Part shown: in pieces, positions 11,327-21,548 of the stretch
How the letters are laid out: each line of letters begins with the position of its first letter
Position numbering within the stretch: the first letter of the stretch is position 1
NCBI GenBank assembly: GCA_000750105.3
Contig: JPHH03000055.1
Span: 124,001-188,000 of the forward strand
Direction of reading: 5' to 3'
From: Tolypocladium sp. Sup5 PDA-1
Taxonomy: Eukaryota; Ascomycota; Sordariomycetes; Hypocreales; Ophiocordycipitaceae
DNA: 64,000 nucleotides
Made by a program: the position numbers and the translations under genes
The notes under the pieces: generated by a model
The model's database searches: none
Told to the model about the DNA's origin: nothing
Seen by the model: the letters and a program-made list of their open reading frames with translations, nothing else

Positions 11327-13497
11327 GCTGAGAAGTAGGTGGGTTTCGAGGCCGAGTTATAAGGAAAGGCACACCGTGAGAATGAAGTCGAGGGCGTCCC
11401 CAAAAGGCCGCGGATTGTTCCACGGTCGAGGTGGATGTCGGGCCTGGAGCAGGAGAGAAAAAATGGCTGCGATAAGAGCGAGCCGCTGCCGATAAGCTCC
11501 GGCCGGAGTGGAAATACCCACATCCGGGGGTCACTTCTAGGAGGGACTTCACTTTCAATCATGATGTATTACACCGACCAAAACTTTTGCATGTTATTAA
11601 TTACCTGATGCCATGGTATTCTTCTGTGGCTCGTGAAATAGTGGAAAGCGGTGTTCGTTTCACAGTTTTCCCCTCACTTCGCACCCGGTTGGACCTTTGC
11701 TTCCACAACGCTTCTGGAATACGCCAACTACGAAGTATTAGTCCGTGTTACTACTATACAGATCGAGGTGTGGCTTTGGAGCACGAACACGTTGCAATGC
11801 AGGATGCTGCAGCTAGCCGCAGATCTCAGCACATCTCTTGAGCCTCGTGAATCTCTCGTAAAGAATAGGGCCGTGGAAGCGACGTTGCTATGCTATTTCG
11901 AGATTAATTGTGATCCAAAAGCCCATGAGCAGGGATGCATCGCTAGCCGTCGGGCGGAGCGTACTCCGTACTTCGTATGTCTCGTCGACAGTGCCATCGT
12001 TGCACCCTAGCAGCGTTGGTGTAGATGCCCAGGCAAGTCGAGTGGGCAATTGGCCAAGCCATTCTACTAGAATGACAGGCTAGGAACCCCCCGATAGCGT
12101 GCTGCGCCGAAAAAGCCGTTGAAAGTTAATTTGATTCGGAGCGGTTCGAACCATGTGGGAAACGGGTGCGGTGGGCACCACAAGTTCACGGTGGGAGTCG
12201 GGACAGAGTGTCAACGGCCAGACATCAGACCATCTGCGGGAGTGCAGCGGGACATGGAGTTTACGAGCTGGCTCTTATTAGCAGGTCGGAAGGTCCCCAC
12301 CTAATCTAGCTGGCACACTCTTTTCGGGATACTACACGCTCTCGCATGGTCTGGTATATACGTCGCCGCGAATAAGGGGAGGCAGGCTGATTGCACCCAT
12401 GGTCCAACGATCCAACTGAGGGTCAACCCTCCCTTCCGACAGAGCTGGAGGGTAACACAACTGATCTCCACGGCCAACAGCGGCCGTGTTATTGGAGCTC
12501 GAGAGCTCTCACCGGTCGCCGGCACGAAGCCGTGTTAACGTTACAGGTGAGCCTGAAAGGTCGAAGTCTGGCATGCATCTGAGGGGGTTAGAGCCAACAT
12601 GGGCCGAACGCCCAACACGTCAACCATCCTGGGGTGGAAGAGAACAGGAATGGAAACACAGACACCACGATGGCGACTGCTGGACCAACCGCTTCCCCAC
12701 CGCTGGGTACCGTGCCCTGGTGCCTCTGAACCTGCGCTAAGCAGTTAGAGCACTGGCTGTAAGAGAGTAAGACAGTGTTCCTGGCCAAGGCGACGGGTAC
12801 TGTCTAGGCCGTGCGGGGAAAGGGCGAACTGACCCTGTTCGTAAACTCCATGCCTCGAGAGATGGTGCCAGCGAGGAATGCAGGAATCAGCATACCTACC
12901 TACCTTACAGTACCTAGGTAGATCTCTAGAGTTATAGGGCGAGGTGTGCGCTGCCGCATGTGCCAGTCAGTGACAGCAAACACCTGCAAGAGGCACGCTA
13001 ACAGCGGAAAGCCTCCAGAATTAGCGGATGGAGACCCACTCCTCCCACCCCTGACTCCTGACCGCCCTCGCCTACAGCCGCAGCCCGCCGCTGGCCACGT
13101 TCCGCTGAGGTGCTCTGTTGCCCCTCGAACCTCGAACCTCGAACCTCGAACCTCCGACTTTCCACCACAGCGTCAACATCTGCCTACAGCAACCCTCCAT
13201 CATCGTCCGCGGCCAGGCCAACGAGGTGAAACGCCGTGCCCTCGACAGCGCGCTCTGCCCTGCTGGGACACTGATTCTGGGGCCGCGCACTCTCCGTTTC
13301 GGAGTGACCCTGCCTGGCGCCGCCTGTGCTGCCGCTGACCTCCATCGCGCCACACTTCTGCTGCGTTCCCGCTTCCCCTTACCCCTCGACCCAAAACCAC
13401 CACCGTAACCGCCCATCGGTCGCGTCTGGCCCGCGATACCCTCGCAACAGCCCTCACGCTCGAAGCCGGCTCGGCATTGCGCCCCCCATCAGACGAA
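11327..13497. other. Divergent intergenic region between tim54 and cot-1
   Basis: This is the shared upstream region of two divergent genes. It contains copies of the dispersed motif (near 11961-11980), a TACCTAGGTA palindrome near 12912, and a heptamer repeat in the presumed cot-1 leader at 13123-13154. A GGTTCGAACC at 12143-12152 resembles a tRNA B box, but its flanks cannot form a T arm. I see no gene. Confidence 0.55.
13123..13154. repeat. CCTCGAA heptamer repeat in the cot-1 leader region
   Basis: Four tandem CCTCGAA units plus a partial fifth lie about 345 bp upstream of the cot-1 start codon, probably within the transcribed leader. The window shows no similar array elsewhere. Confidence 0.85.
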
Positions 13498-15636
13498 ATG
13501 GACGGCAACAGTAATCGGCTGCACCTCAACTTTGGGAACAACGACCGGCTGCCGCTGAACGATAGAACCTACCCGACGACCCCTTCGACCTTCCCCCAGC
13601 CCGTCTTCCCTAACCCCTCTGCGCAACAGCCCGGCGGCATGCATACGCAGCAGCAGCAGCAGCAGCATCAGCAGCAGCAGGTCTACGGAGCCGCCTACCC
13701 CCCCCAGGGCTACTTCGCTCCAGGTCCTTCTGGCTACGCTCCCCAGTATCCCCCTCAGGCTGTCAGCAACGACTACGCCCATGCCCAGAACGGCGTCTAC
13801 CAGGCACGATCCAATACCCCCGGCACCAATGACCCCAACATCGGCCTTGCCAACCAGTTCTCTCACCAGAACCTGGGTAGTGGCGCTGCGAGGGGTGCCA
13901 ACTATGCTCCACGAGGACCTTCCCCGTCCCAGCGCCCAAGAACCGCGGGTGCAAGCGGGCAGCCCGCCGCCTATGGAGGCTACGTGAACGCGCCGCCGAT
14001 GCCGACTCAGAACCCGCCAGCATCTGTTGTCGAAGAATTCCAGCAAGCGCCAGAGCGGAACCCGGACAGGTTCGGGCCCAACTCCAACAGCAACCAGAAG
14101 AAGTGCTCGCAGCTGGCCACCGACTTCTTCAAGGACAGCGTCAAGCGAGCCCGTGAGCGCAACCAAAGGTACCCACTTGCCCGTCCCTGGCGTGGCCTTC
14201 CTGCCTCTGCCATTGCTTTTTTGTTTCGCTAGTTGACACGTTCCGCAACCAGACAAAGCGAGCTTGAACAGAAGCTTCAGGATCCAGGACAGAATGCGGC
14301 CAGGAAAGAACAGCTCTGGTCTACCGCAGGCCGGAAGGAGGGCCAGTACCTGCGATTCCTTCGAACAAAGGACAAGCCCGAAAACTACAACACCATCAAG
14401 ATCATCGGAAAGGGAGCTTTCGGAGAGGTCAAGCTGGTGCAGAAGAAGGGCGATGGCAAGGTCTACGCCATGAAGTCTCTGATCAAGACGGAGATGTTCA
14501 AGAAGGACCAGCTCGCCCACGTTCGCTCCGAACGTGATATTCTCGCCGAGTCTGACAGTCCCTGGGTTGTCAAGCTCTACACCACGTTCCAGGATTCTTA
14601 CTTCCTCTACATGCTCATGGAATTTTTGCCCGGAGGAGATCTGATGACCATGCTTATTAAGTACGAAATCTTCTCCGAGGACATTACGCGCTTCTACATT
14701 GCCGAAATCGTCTTGGCTATCGAAGCAGTCCACAAGCTTGGCTTTATTCACCGGTATGACCATTTCGCGACGTTTGCGCGCGACGTCGTTTCTGACTGCC
14801 AACAGTGACATCAAACCTGACAACATCTTGCTTGACCGTGGAGGCCACGTCAAGTTGACAGATTTCGGTCTTTCAACTGGCTTCCACCGACTGCATGACA
14901 ACAACTACTACCAGCAGCTGCTGCAAGGGCGATCGAATCGTCCACGCGACCGTAACTCTGTTGCCATCGATCAGATCAACCTCACCGTGAGCAATCGGTC
15001 TCAGATTAACGACTGGAGACGATCGCGACGACTCATGGCGTACTCGACCGTTGGTACCCCCGACTACATAGCCCCTGAGATTTTCACAGGACACGGTTAC
15101 TCGTTTGACTGCGACTGGTGGTCTCTGGGAACCATCATGTTCGAGTGTCTGGTCGGCTGGCCGCCGTTCTGCGCAGAGGACAGCCACGACACGTACCGCA
15201 AGATTGTCAACTGGAGACAGACCCTGTACTTCCCTGACGACATTACGTTGGGTGTCGAGGCGGAGAACTTGATCCGGAGGTGTGTAACATTTCCACTAAC
15301 GGCTGCTTGCATGTGGCTAACCGCTCTCCTAGCATGGTGTGCAACACGGAGAACCGTCTTGGACGCGGTGGAGCGCATGAGCTCAAGAGCCACGCCTTCT
15401 TCCGTGGTGTCGAGTTTGACAGTCTGCGCCGTATCCGCGCTCCGTTCGAACCCCGACTCACGTCCAACATTGACACCACCTACTTCCCTACGGACGAAAT
15501 CGACCAGACCGATAACGCCACGGTCCTCAAGGCTCAGGCTATTCAGAATAACCGCGGCCAGGTGGAAGAGTCGCCCGAGATGAGCCTGCCTTTCATCGGC
15601 TACACCTTTAAGCGATTCGATAACAACTTTCGATAG
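13498..15636 (+). CDS. cot-1: NDR/LATS-family Ser/Thr kinase COT-1
   Basis: Four exons (13498-14168, 14253-14753, 14806-15279, 15333-15636) give 649 residues; all three splices keep family-conserved text in frame. The N-terminal 190 residues are Pro/Gln/Tyr-rich with a polyQ tract near residues 50-61. A basic MOB-binding helix (CSQLATDFFKDSVKRARERNQR) leads into the kinase domain: GKGAFG at 276-281, catalytic Lys 298, HRDIKPDN at 390-397 and DFG at 410-412. The NDR-type insert between DFG and APE contains RNSVAIDQINLTV. The C-terminal hydrophobic motif is FIGYTFKRF, with its Thr near 640. In Neurospora COT-1 is essential for hyphal tip elongation and branching control, working with a MOB2 coactivator and the POD-6 kinase. 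The gene converges on sap62 with about 700 bp between. Confidence 0.97.
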
Positions 15637-16334
15637 GTGGAGATGATGGAAGGGCTTTGCATCTGGAGCGTTGTCGTGCATTTTCGGGAAAGGGGGCGAT
15701 GTTGCTCTGAGAGCTGGCTATGTTACATGGAAAAACGGCAATCTGCATCAGCACATGCGTGGAAAAACATACAGTGACATACACGAAAGATTCACGGTGG
15801 GAATTTTCATATCTACAATAGGCTCTTTGCTTCTGCGCAAGGATTGCAACAAAGGCTCTTGGCTTTGGCAATCTTTGTTCATAGATCCTGGTGCTTGACA
15901 TCTAGATAGCTATTGACCTGCTCTAATAGAGCAAGAGTATGGCTGTCGCATTGACACGACATGGAGAGACCATAATTCTCCAAATAAGAAAGCCAACGTG
16001 TCCCTTTGCCCCTCCCGTTTGGTCTAGTGACCTCGATAAGCGATTCCATTTTACTCCCAACGCCGAAGCCGATGTAACTAAACTGATGCTGGTCAGCAAT
16101 GAGCATGTCCGCACGTGACGAGCTGCTCCTTACTCGTTCGTCGTGACGTCTGATCATGCTGGATGCCCACATTGCAGGCTGATGCTACTGTATCCCTCGG
16201 ACTTGACGGCCAGACATGGCCGCTTCTCCCTCATGCATATGGCGTCAGAAGAGCCACACTGCCGCGGTCGGTGTACCCTGACCGCATCGTCCGTGGTAAT
16301 GCTGGCGTTGTTTGATTTCCCCACGTCCGCCCAC
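15637..16334. other. Convergent intergenic region between cot-1 and sap62
   Basis: This lies between two convergent genes and probably consists mostly of their 3' UTRs. No ORF with recognisable content was seen. An alternative end of sap62 could extend into its right part, because a GTGAGT donor overlaps the sap62 stop codon. Confidence 0.55.
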
Positions 16335-17051
16335 TCACTTCCTCCCCGTAAGGCCCGGGGCGGCGTTGAAGCGCTCCTCGCGTTCCGTCATGAACATGAC
16401 CTGGATCCAAAACTCCTTGCCGTCGGGGTCCCAGAAGCAAAACTGGCGGTCCTCGCGCTTGTCGAGTTCGCGGGCGGGGATCTTGAAGCCGACCGTCTCG
16501 TAGGGCTCGGCGGAGACGAGGAGGTACTGGAAGTTCTTGTCAGGCTCCTCGATGCGCTGGGAGAAGGCGTTCATGACCTGCCACTTGGGGGCGGCGTCGG
16601 GGGCGGCGTCCGGGTACTGCAGCTGGAAGAGCAGGCCCTGCTGGCGGGAGACGGCGTCGCGGATCTTGGTGATCTTGTAGCCCGGGCGGCCGATCTTGAC
16701 GACGTTGCGGCGGGGGACGAAGCCGCCGACGCCGACGGGTAGACCCGTGGCTGGGTCGACGTTGTTCTGCTTGCCCTCCTTCTGCTCGCGGGCGGCGCGG
16801 CGGGCGAGGTTGGTCTGGTGCTTCTTGCCCTGGGTGTGGGCGAGGTAAGAGCCGTCGTTCTGGTGGACGGTGAGGCAGAGGCGGCACTCGAAGGAGCCGA
16901 CGTGGTTCTTGAAGAAGTAGGGGTCCTTGTCGAGGTCGATGGTCTCGAGGGCGAGCTTGCGGAGGCGCTCGCGGCGGTCGGCGTTGGTGGCCGAGTGGGA
17001 GGCGACGCCGCCGCCGCCGAACTTGGAGCCGGCGCGATTCTGGTAGTCCAT
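16335..17051 (-). CDS. sap62: Splicing factor SF3a subunit 2 (Sap62/Prp11)
   Basis: A single exon of 238 residues. It starts MDYQNRAGSKFGGGGVAS, the usual opening of SF3a66-type proteins. A U1-type C2H2 zinc finger follows, with C56, C59, H72 and H78 (FECRLCLTVHQNDGSYLAH). Next comes the GLPVGVGGFVPRRNVVKIGRPGYK block and a C-terminal region with FQYLLVSAEPYETVGFKIP and FWIQVMF. SF3a joins the U2 snRNP and helps recognise the branch point. The frame is open upstream to 17330, but the ATG at 17051 is the family start. The Pro-rich tail of animal SF3A2 is absent, as in other fungi. The stop codon overlaps a perfect GTGAGT donor, so a further 3' exon cannot be excluded. Confidence 0.93.
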   Translation of the reverse strand: MDYQNRAGSKFGGGGVASHSATNADRRERLRKLALETIDLDKDPYFFKNHVGSFECRLCLTVHQNDGSYLAHTQGKKHQTNLARRAAREQKEGKQNNVDPATGLPVGVGGFVPRRNVVKIGRPGYKITKIRDAVSRQQGLLFQLQYPDAAPDAAPKWQVMNAFSQRIEEPDKNFQYLLVSAEPYETVGFKIPARELDKREDRQFCFWDPDGKEFWIQVMFMTEREERFNAAPGLTGRK

Positions 17052-17727
17052 GGTGTTTCGCGGCCGGTCGGTCGAGGCTGTCGGGTTGGTTGTGGGATGG
17101 AGGAGCGAAAGGTGGACTGCGGCGTGGTGTGGTGTCGCGTTTGGAAAAGTTGAGGTCACCAAGGTGAGCGGCGCGGAATAATGTGGCGGCAGCCGTGGGC
17201 GCTTGGGCCAATCAAGCCGGGCACTGTCAGTGCCGACAGTTGCGCCTAAGGTATCCAACCTCCCTAGGTAGGTCATGTACTCGTACTGAACACTTGACGC
17301 ATTTGCTGGAGATGTCGCTTCACTTTGCACTCGTGCCCCAACGTGTCAATTATCGAATACAGAGTAGAAGCGTCTCGGCCGAAGCCACCAAAGGGCACGG
17401 ACACGGAAGCCAGCCACCTCGATTTTGCCTTTCGTAACTGCCAGAGATCCAAGTTCACGATGATCGACGCGGCGAACGGTTCGTTACGACTGAAAATTTC
17501 ACGAACGCCCTGCATGCCAAAGAGAACAGCGCCCGAAACAGCTTCAATTTCGTACGGAACCTCTCCTCCAGATATCCTCACGAGGGGGTACGGTGGCCTC
17601 TTCAGCGCATGACACAGCATGTAAAAAGGGGAGCGCAGGGCTTCCAATAGGGCAAGTAGGCCGCTACTCCGAGCCATCTCAATGCTGCTTCTGATTCCAC
17701 TGGCTTTGAGAGCCAACTCGCATTAAC
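17052..17727. other. Intergenic region between the aminomutase-like gene and sap62
   Basis: Both flanking genes are on the minus strand, so this holds the aminomutase 3' UTR and the sap62 promoter. A CCAAT sequence lies at 17208-17212, about 160 bp upstream of the sap62 ATG. A CCTAGGTAGG motif near 17263 and a TGTACTCGTAC copy near 17276-17287 also occur. An open minus-strand frame at 17273-17716 starts at a non-ATG codon and has no recognisable domain. Confidence 0.5.
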
Positions 17728-19150
17728 CTAGTCTGAATCAAGTGCCACAAAGGCCTTGTTCCTCGAGATGAACCCCTCGACACAACTCACAAACCTGTCC
17801 AGCTCTGCCTTCGGCGTGTCCAATATCAGCGCAACGAGTCCACGCCGCGCGATCCAGAACCCAGACTCTAGCATCTCAAACCAAAAGAGGTCTTTCAGCT
17901 GCTGAACCTCTCTCACGTCCGCCGCGTTCGTAATCACCCTGGAGCCATCCTCGGGGAAGTGGGCAGCCATGACGGTGCCGCAGCCGGTGAAGCACAGCTT
18001 GGTTGCCTCGGTCACTTGATTGAGCTTGGACAAGAACTGGTCCCCCCGTTCGGTGAACTCACTGGCAACGCCGGGAGTGTAGATCTTGGTCAGCCCGGCG
18101 TATCCAAGGTGCATGGCGAGCGTGTTGTTGTTAAAGGTGCCTGAGTGCGGCAAAGCGTGAGGAGAGCGAGGGTCGAATGCGGCCATGATGTCTGCTCGAC
18201 CACCGAACGCCCCGAAGGCAACACCTCCGCCGAGCCACTTGCCAAAGGCCTTGAGGTCGGGCTTTAGACCTCGCATGCCAGCCAGTCCATTGGTCGACAT
18301 TCTCGAAGTCATGACCTCGTCCAGGATGAAGAGCACTCCTGACTGTGTGACAATCAGCGGGCTTGTTCAATACCGAACGAAGCAGGTCCAACGTACCTCC
18401 GAAGCTGTCTCCTGGATGCAGTTCAAGAACTCAAGAGTTCCACAGATACAGCCGCCTGCGCCTTGCATCCCTTCGACGAGCACAGCAGCGACGCCTTCGC
18501 TCCGTATTGCCCTGGCCGTGCTGTCCAGATCGTTGTACTTTGCAACAATCCAGTCATCGACGTCCACATTATTCGCGGCCGGCTTCCCCCCTGCGAAGCT
18601 CAGGAAGCTGCCGTGATAGCCGCCGTCAAAGACGACAACCTTGCGCTTCTTTGTGAAGTACCTCGCTGCCGCCAGGGCTTGCAGGTTGGCCTCTGTGCCG
18701 GAGTTTGTGAATCTCACTTGGTCGATTCCAAAACGCTGGCAAATCTCTTTTGCAAACAGCTGCTCTTGAGCCGTTGTTGCGCTGACGTTCATTCCCACAT
18801 TGTCGAGAACGTGTCGCACAGCGCCCTGGATGGCGGGGTGGGAGTGTCCGTAGAGGGCGGCTGTGAACTCGCCAGTGAAATCGACGAGGCTGTTTGATGT
18901 TGAGTCGACAGCACATTCAGAGAGGCAGCAGCGCTTACCTTTGTTCGTCTTCAGACTTGACCATATATCCCTTGCCGGACCGCACGCATAGAGGAAACGG
19001 ATCCGTGTGGAGCACGGCTCTCGTGTTGCCTCCTGGGAGGGACTTGACGGCTTCGTCGTGGAGGTCCCTTGACTTGGGGTTTTGCCGCACATATCTTGCA
19101 ATGGCAGCATCCAGGGCTGCTTGCAGGCCTCGGTTCTTCAAAGATGACAT
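17728..19150 (-). CDS. Glutamate-1-semialdehyde aminomutase-like class III PLP aminotransferase
   Basis: Three exons (18939-19150, 18397-18889, 17728-18342, in transcription order) give 439 residues, the usual length for the family. The introns have GTAAGC and GTACGT donors, and splicing yields continuous conserved text. Recognisable parts are SLPGGNTRAVL near residue 40, DFTGEFTAALYGHSHPAI, RFTNSGTEANLQALAAAR, FDGGYHGSF, the PLP-binding LDEV (Asp 243) and the Schiff-base region DLKAFGKWLGGG (Lys 270). In bacteria and plants such enzymes make 5-aminolevulinate from glutamate-1-semialdehyde. Fungi make 5-aminolevulinate with ALA synthase, so this enzyme probably works on another amino/keto pair; the substrate is unknown. 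No mitochondrial presequence is obvious. It shares a 497-bp divergent promoter with nug1. Confidence 0.9.
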
Positions 19151-19647
19151 TTTATCTCGTAATGTCGAAAGAATCGAGGTTGGTGTGTTGTTGTTTCAAC
19201 TCGTAGAGACGGGGGGGGTTTGTAGGTAGGTAGGTGCTTGAATCTGTAACAGTTATATTGAAAGCGCCGTCCGTACTTGATTTATATTACTACAGGTACC
19301 TCTCGTATTTATAACGAGCGGCCTTGTAATACGTTGGCTGGCCCATTATATAATCTCGATGTAGGTCGAGTACAGGAACAGAAGGGAACGGAAGCAACAA
19401 ACAGCAGGTGACTGACTGGACTGGCAAGTACCAAGTACGGAGTGCGCCTTTCGGATACGCAGCGGAGAGGGGACATGGTGGGGCCAGCCTGGAGTGCCAA
19501 CGCCTTGTGGGGAATGCAAGGCGGTCAAGGTGCAACAGCCGGCAGAATCTGCATCCCACTTCATTTTTTTTGCTTAGCACCCACCCACAGAACCCAGCGC
19601 CTCGTAGTCAGGACCAAGACGGCATCCTCGACCCGACTTTGACCACA
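19151..19647. promoter_or_regulatory. Shared divergent promoter of the aminomutase-like gene and nug1
   Basis: These 497 bp separate two start codons on opposite strands. The stretch is more AT-rich than its surroundings (TTATATTG and TTATATTAC near 19250-19290, CATTATATAATC near 19345). It has a GTAGGTAGGTAGG run near 19220 and a CAAGTACGGAGTGC motif copy near 19434. No specific factor site can be assigned. Confidence 0.5.
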
Positions 19648-21353
19648 ATGGCGGGCTCAATTAATAAACCAAAGAGTGAGTTTCGTCTGGGCTTGAGCCC
19701 GTGCGCTTTGCCGTCGCAATCGTGCTAATAGGGCTCGCAGAACCAAAGTCGAAGCGTGGCACCACGCGCCTTCGCCACAAGATCGAGAAGAAGTCGCTGG
19801 CCAAGCAAAGGAAGCAGCGCAAGCTCGCAAAGAACAACCCGGAATGGCGCTCCAAATTGAAAAAGGACCCTGGTATCCCTAACTTGTTCCCGTACAAGGA
19901 GAAGTTGCTCGCCGAGATTGAGGAGAAGCGCATGAGGAGGGCCGCCGAGGCGCAGAAGAAAAAGGAGATGGCAAAGGCGGCCAAGACTGGAGGTCAGCAA
20001 GACGAGGAGGAGGTCATGGACGACGTCGAGGTTGAAGGCGACGAGGCAGAGGACGTGGATGACGACGACATGGACGAGGACGTCGATGAGTCGAACCCCA
20101 TGGCCGCGCTGATCGCCAGCGCCAGAGCCGCAGCGGCAAAGTACGATCAACAGCTCGAGGACAGCGACATGGACGAAGATGACGACAGCGACGATTCCGA
20201 CGACGCCGGTGCCCATGACGTTTCTGTAGGCCAGGCGTCTTCGCGGAAGACGTATGACAAGGTCTTCAAGCAGGTCATCGAACAAGCCGACGTCGTTCTC
20301 TACGTCCTCGACGCCCGCGACCCCGAAGGCACTCGGTCCAGGGAAGTTGAGCGCAGCATCATGGCCGCGGCCTCTGGCGGCAAGCGACTCATCTTGGTCC
20401 TCAACAAGGTCGATCTGATCCCGCCCAAGGTTCTGCGAGACTGGCTCATCTACCTACGACGCTACTTCCCCACGCTCCCTCTGCGTGCCTCTGGTGCCGC
20501 GTCGAATGCTCACACATTCAACCACCGCGACCTGACAGTGCAGAGCACATCGGCGACGCTGTTCAAGGCGCTCAAGAGCTTTGCGGCGAGTCGCCAGCTG
20601 AAGCGCGCAGTGTCGGTTGGTGTTATCGGCTACCCCAACGTGGGCAAGAGCTCCGTCATCAATGCTCTCCTGGGACGGATGAGCGGAAAGGGTGCGAGTG
20701 CCTCCAAGGCTTGCCCTGCTGGTGCCGAGGCTGGTGTGACGACGAGCATCCGGACTGTCAAGATCGACAGCAAACTCACGCTTCTCGACTCTCCCGGTGT
20801 CGTCTTCCCCTCGTCCTCTTCTGTCCAGTCTGGCGGTCTCGTCTCCCTCAAGAACGCCACCGAGGCGCACGCCCACCTCGTCCTGTTGAACGCTGTTCCC
20901 CCGAAGCAGATCGACGACCCTATCCCCGCGGTCACCCTCCTCATCCGCCGCCTTTCCACCTCTCCCGACCTCATCCAGAAACTCACCGACGTCTACGACA
21001 TCGCCGCCCTCCTCCCGAGCCGCGCCGACGGCGACGTCACGACCGACTTCCTCGTCCAGGTCGCCCGCAAGCGCGGCCGGCTCGGACGGGGCGGTGTCCC
21101 CAACATCAATGCCGCTGCCATGACGGTCGTGACCGACTGGCGCGATGGCCGCATCCAGGGATGGGTCGAGCCGCCTGTGCTGTCCGTCGAGTCTGCCGAT
21201 GCGCCTGCGAAGTCAGGAATCAAGAATGCTGGCGAAGAGGCGGTCATGCCTGACCAGAAGGAGATTGTCACGGAGTGGGCATCGGAGTTCAAGCTCGAGG
21301 GCTTGTGGGGAGACGGGGGCAACGAGGACGACGTTGAGGTCATGGAGCAATAA
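19648..21353 (+). CDS. nug1: Nucleolar GTPase Nug1 (GNL3/nucleostemin family)
   Basis: Two exons, 19648-19675 and 19741-21353, give 546 residues. The tiny first exon ends at a GTGAGT donor; splicing produces a Lys-rich opening leading into KSKRGTTRLRHKIEKK. The GTPase domain is circularly permuted, as in the whole YlqF/Nug family: the DARDP motif at 200-204, G4 NKVDL at 231-235, then G1 GYPNVGKSS at 306-314, Thr 343-344 of G2, and G3 DSPG at 359-362. An acidic region (about 98-170) separates the basic coiled N-terminus from the G domain. Nug1 acts in nucleolar maturation and export of the 60S ribosomal subunit. The gene is convergent with dis3, with 195 bp between stop codons. Confidence 0.94.
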
Positions 21354-21548
21354 AATGTGGTGACAGTGATGAATGCTTCAATGATGTTGTTCACAAGTTG
21401 TTTGGCGTTAATAGGATGGCTGGGACTAGACCATAATATAGTGGTTCTCGCAAAAAACGGATTTCATTCTCTCTACTCTTTGCACTTCCATTTCCCTTTA
21501 AATCATAGCACAGATATCTGCCTATGTGAAATGCCCAACAACGGGAGC

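Noticed and set aside
12143..12152. GGTTCGAACC, a tRNA B-box-like sequence
   Set aside because: The flanking bases cannot pair as a T stem or an acceptor stem on either strand, and no A box lies at the right distance.
13489..14904. A 471-codon open frame on the minus strand
   Set aside because: It is antisense to the cot-1 exons and runs through two cot-1 introns; no domain is visible, so it is a codon-bias shadow.
17273..17716. A 147-codon minus-strand frame between the aminomutase-like gene and sap62
   Set aside because: It starts at a TTG, lies directly in the aminomutase 3' flank and contains a TACTCGTA motif copy; no domain was recognised, although its composition is somewhat protein-like.
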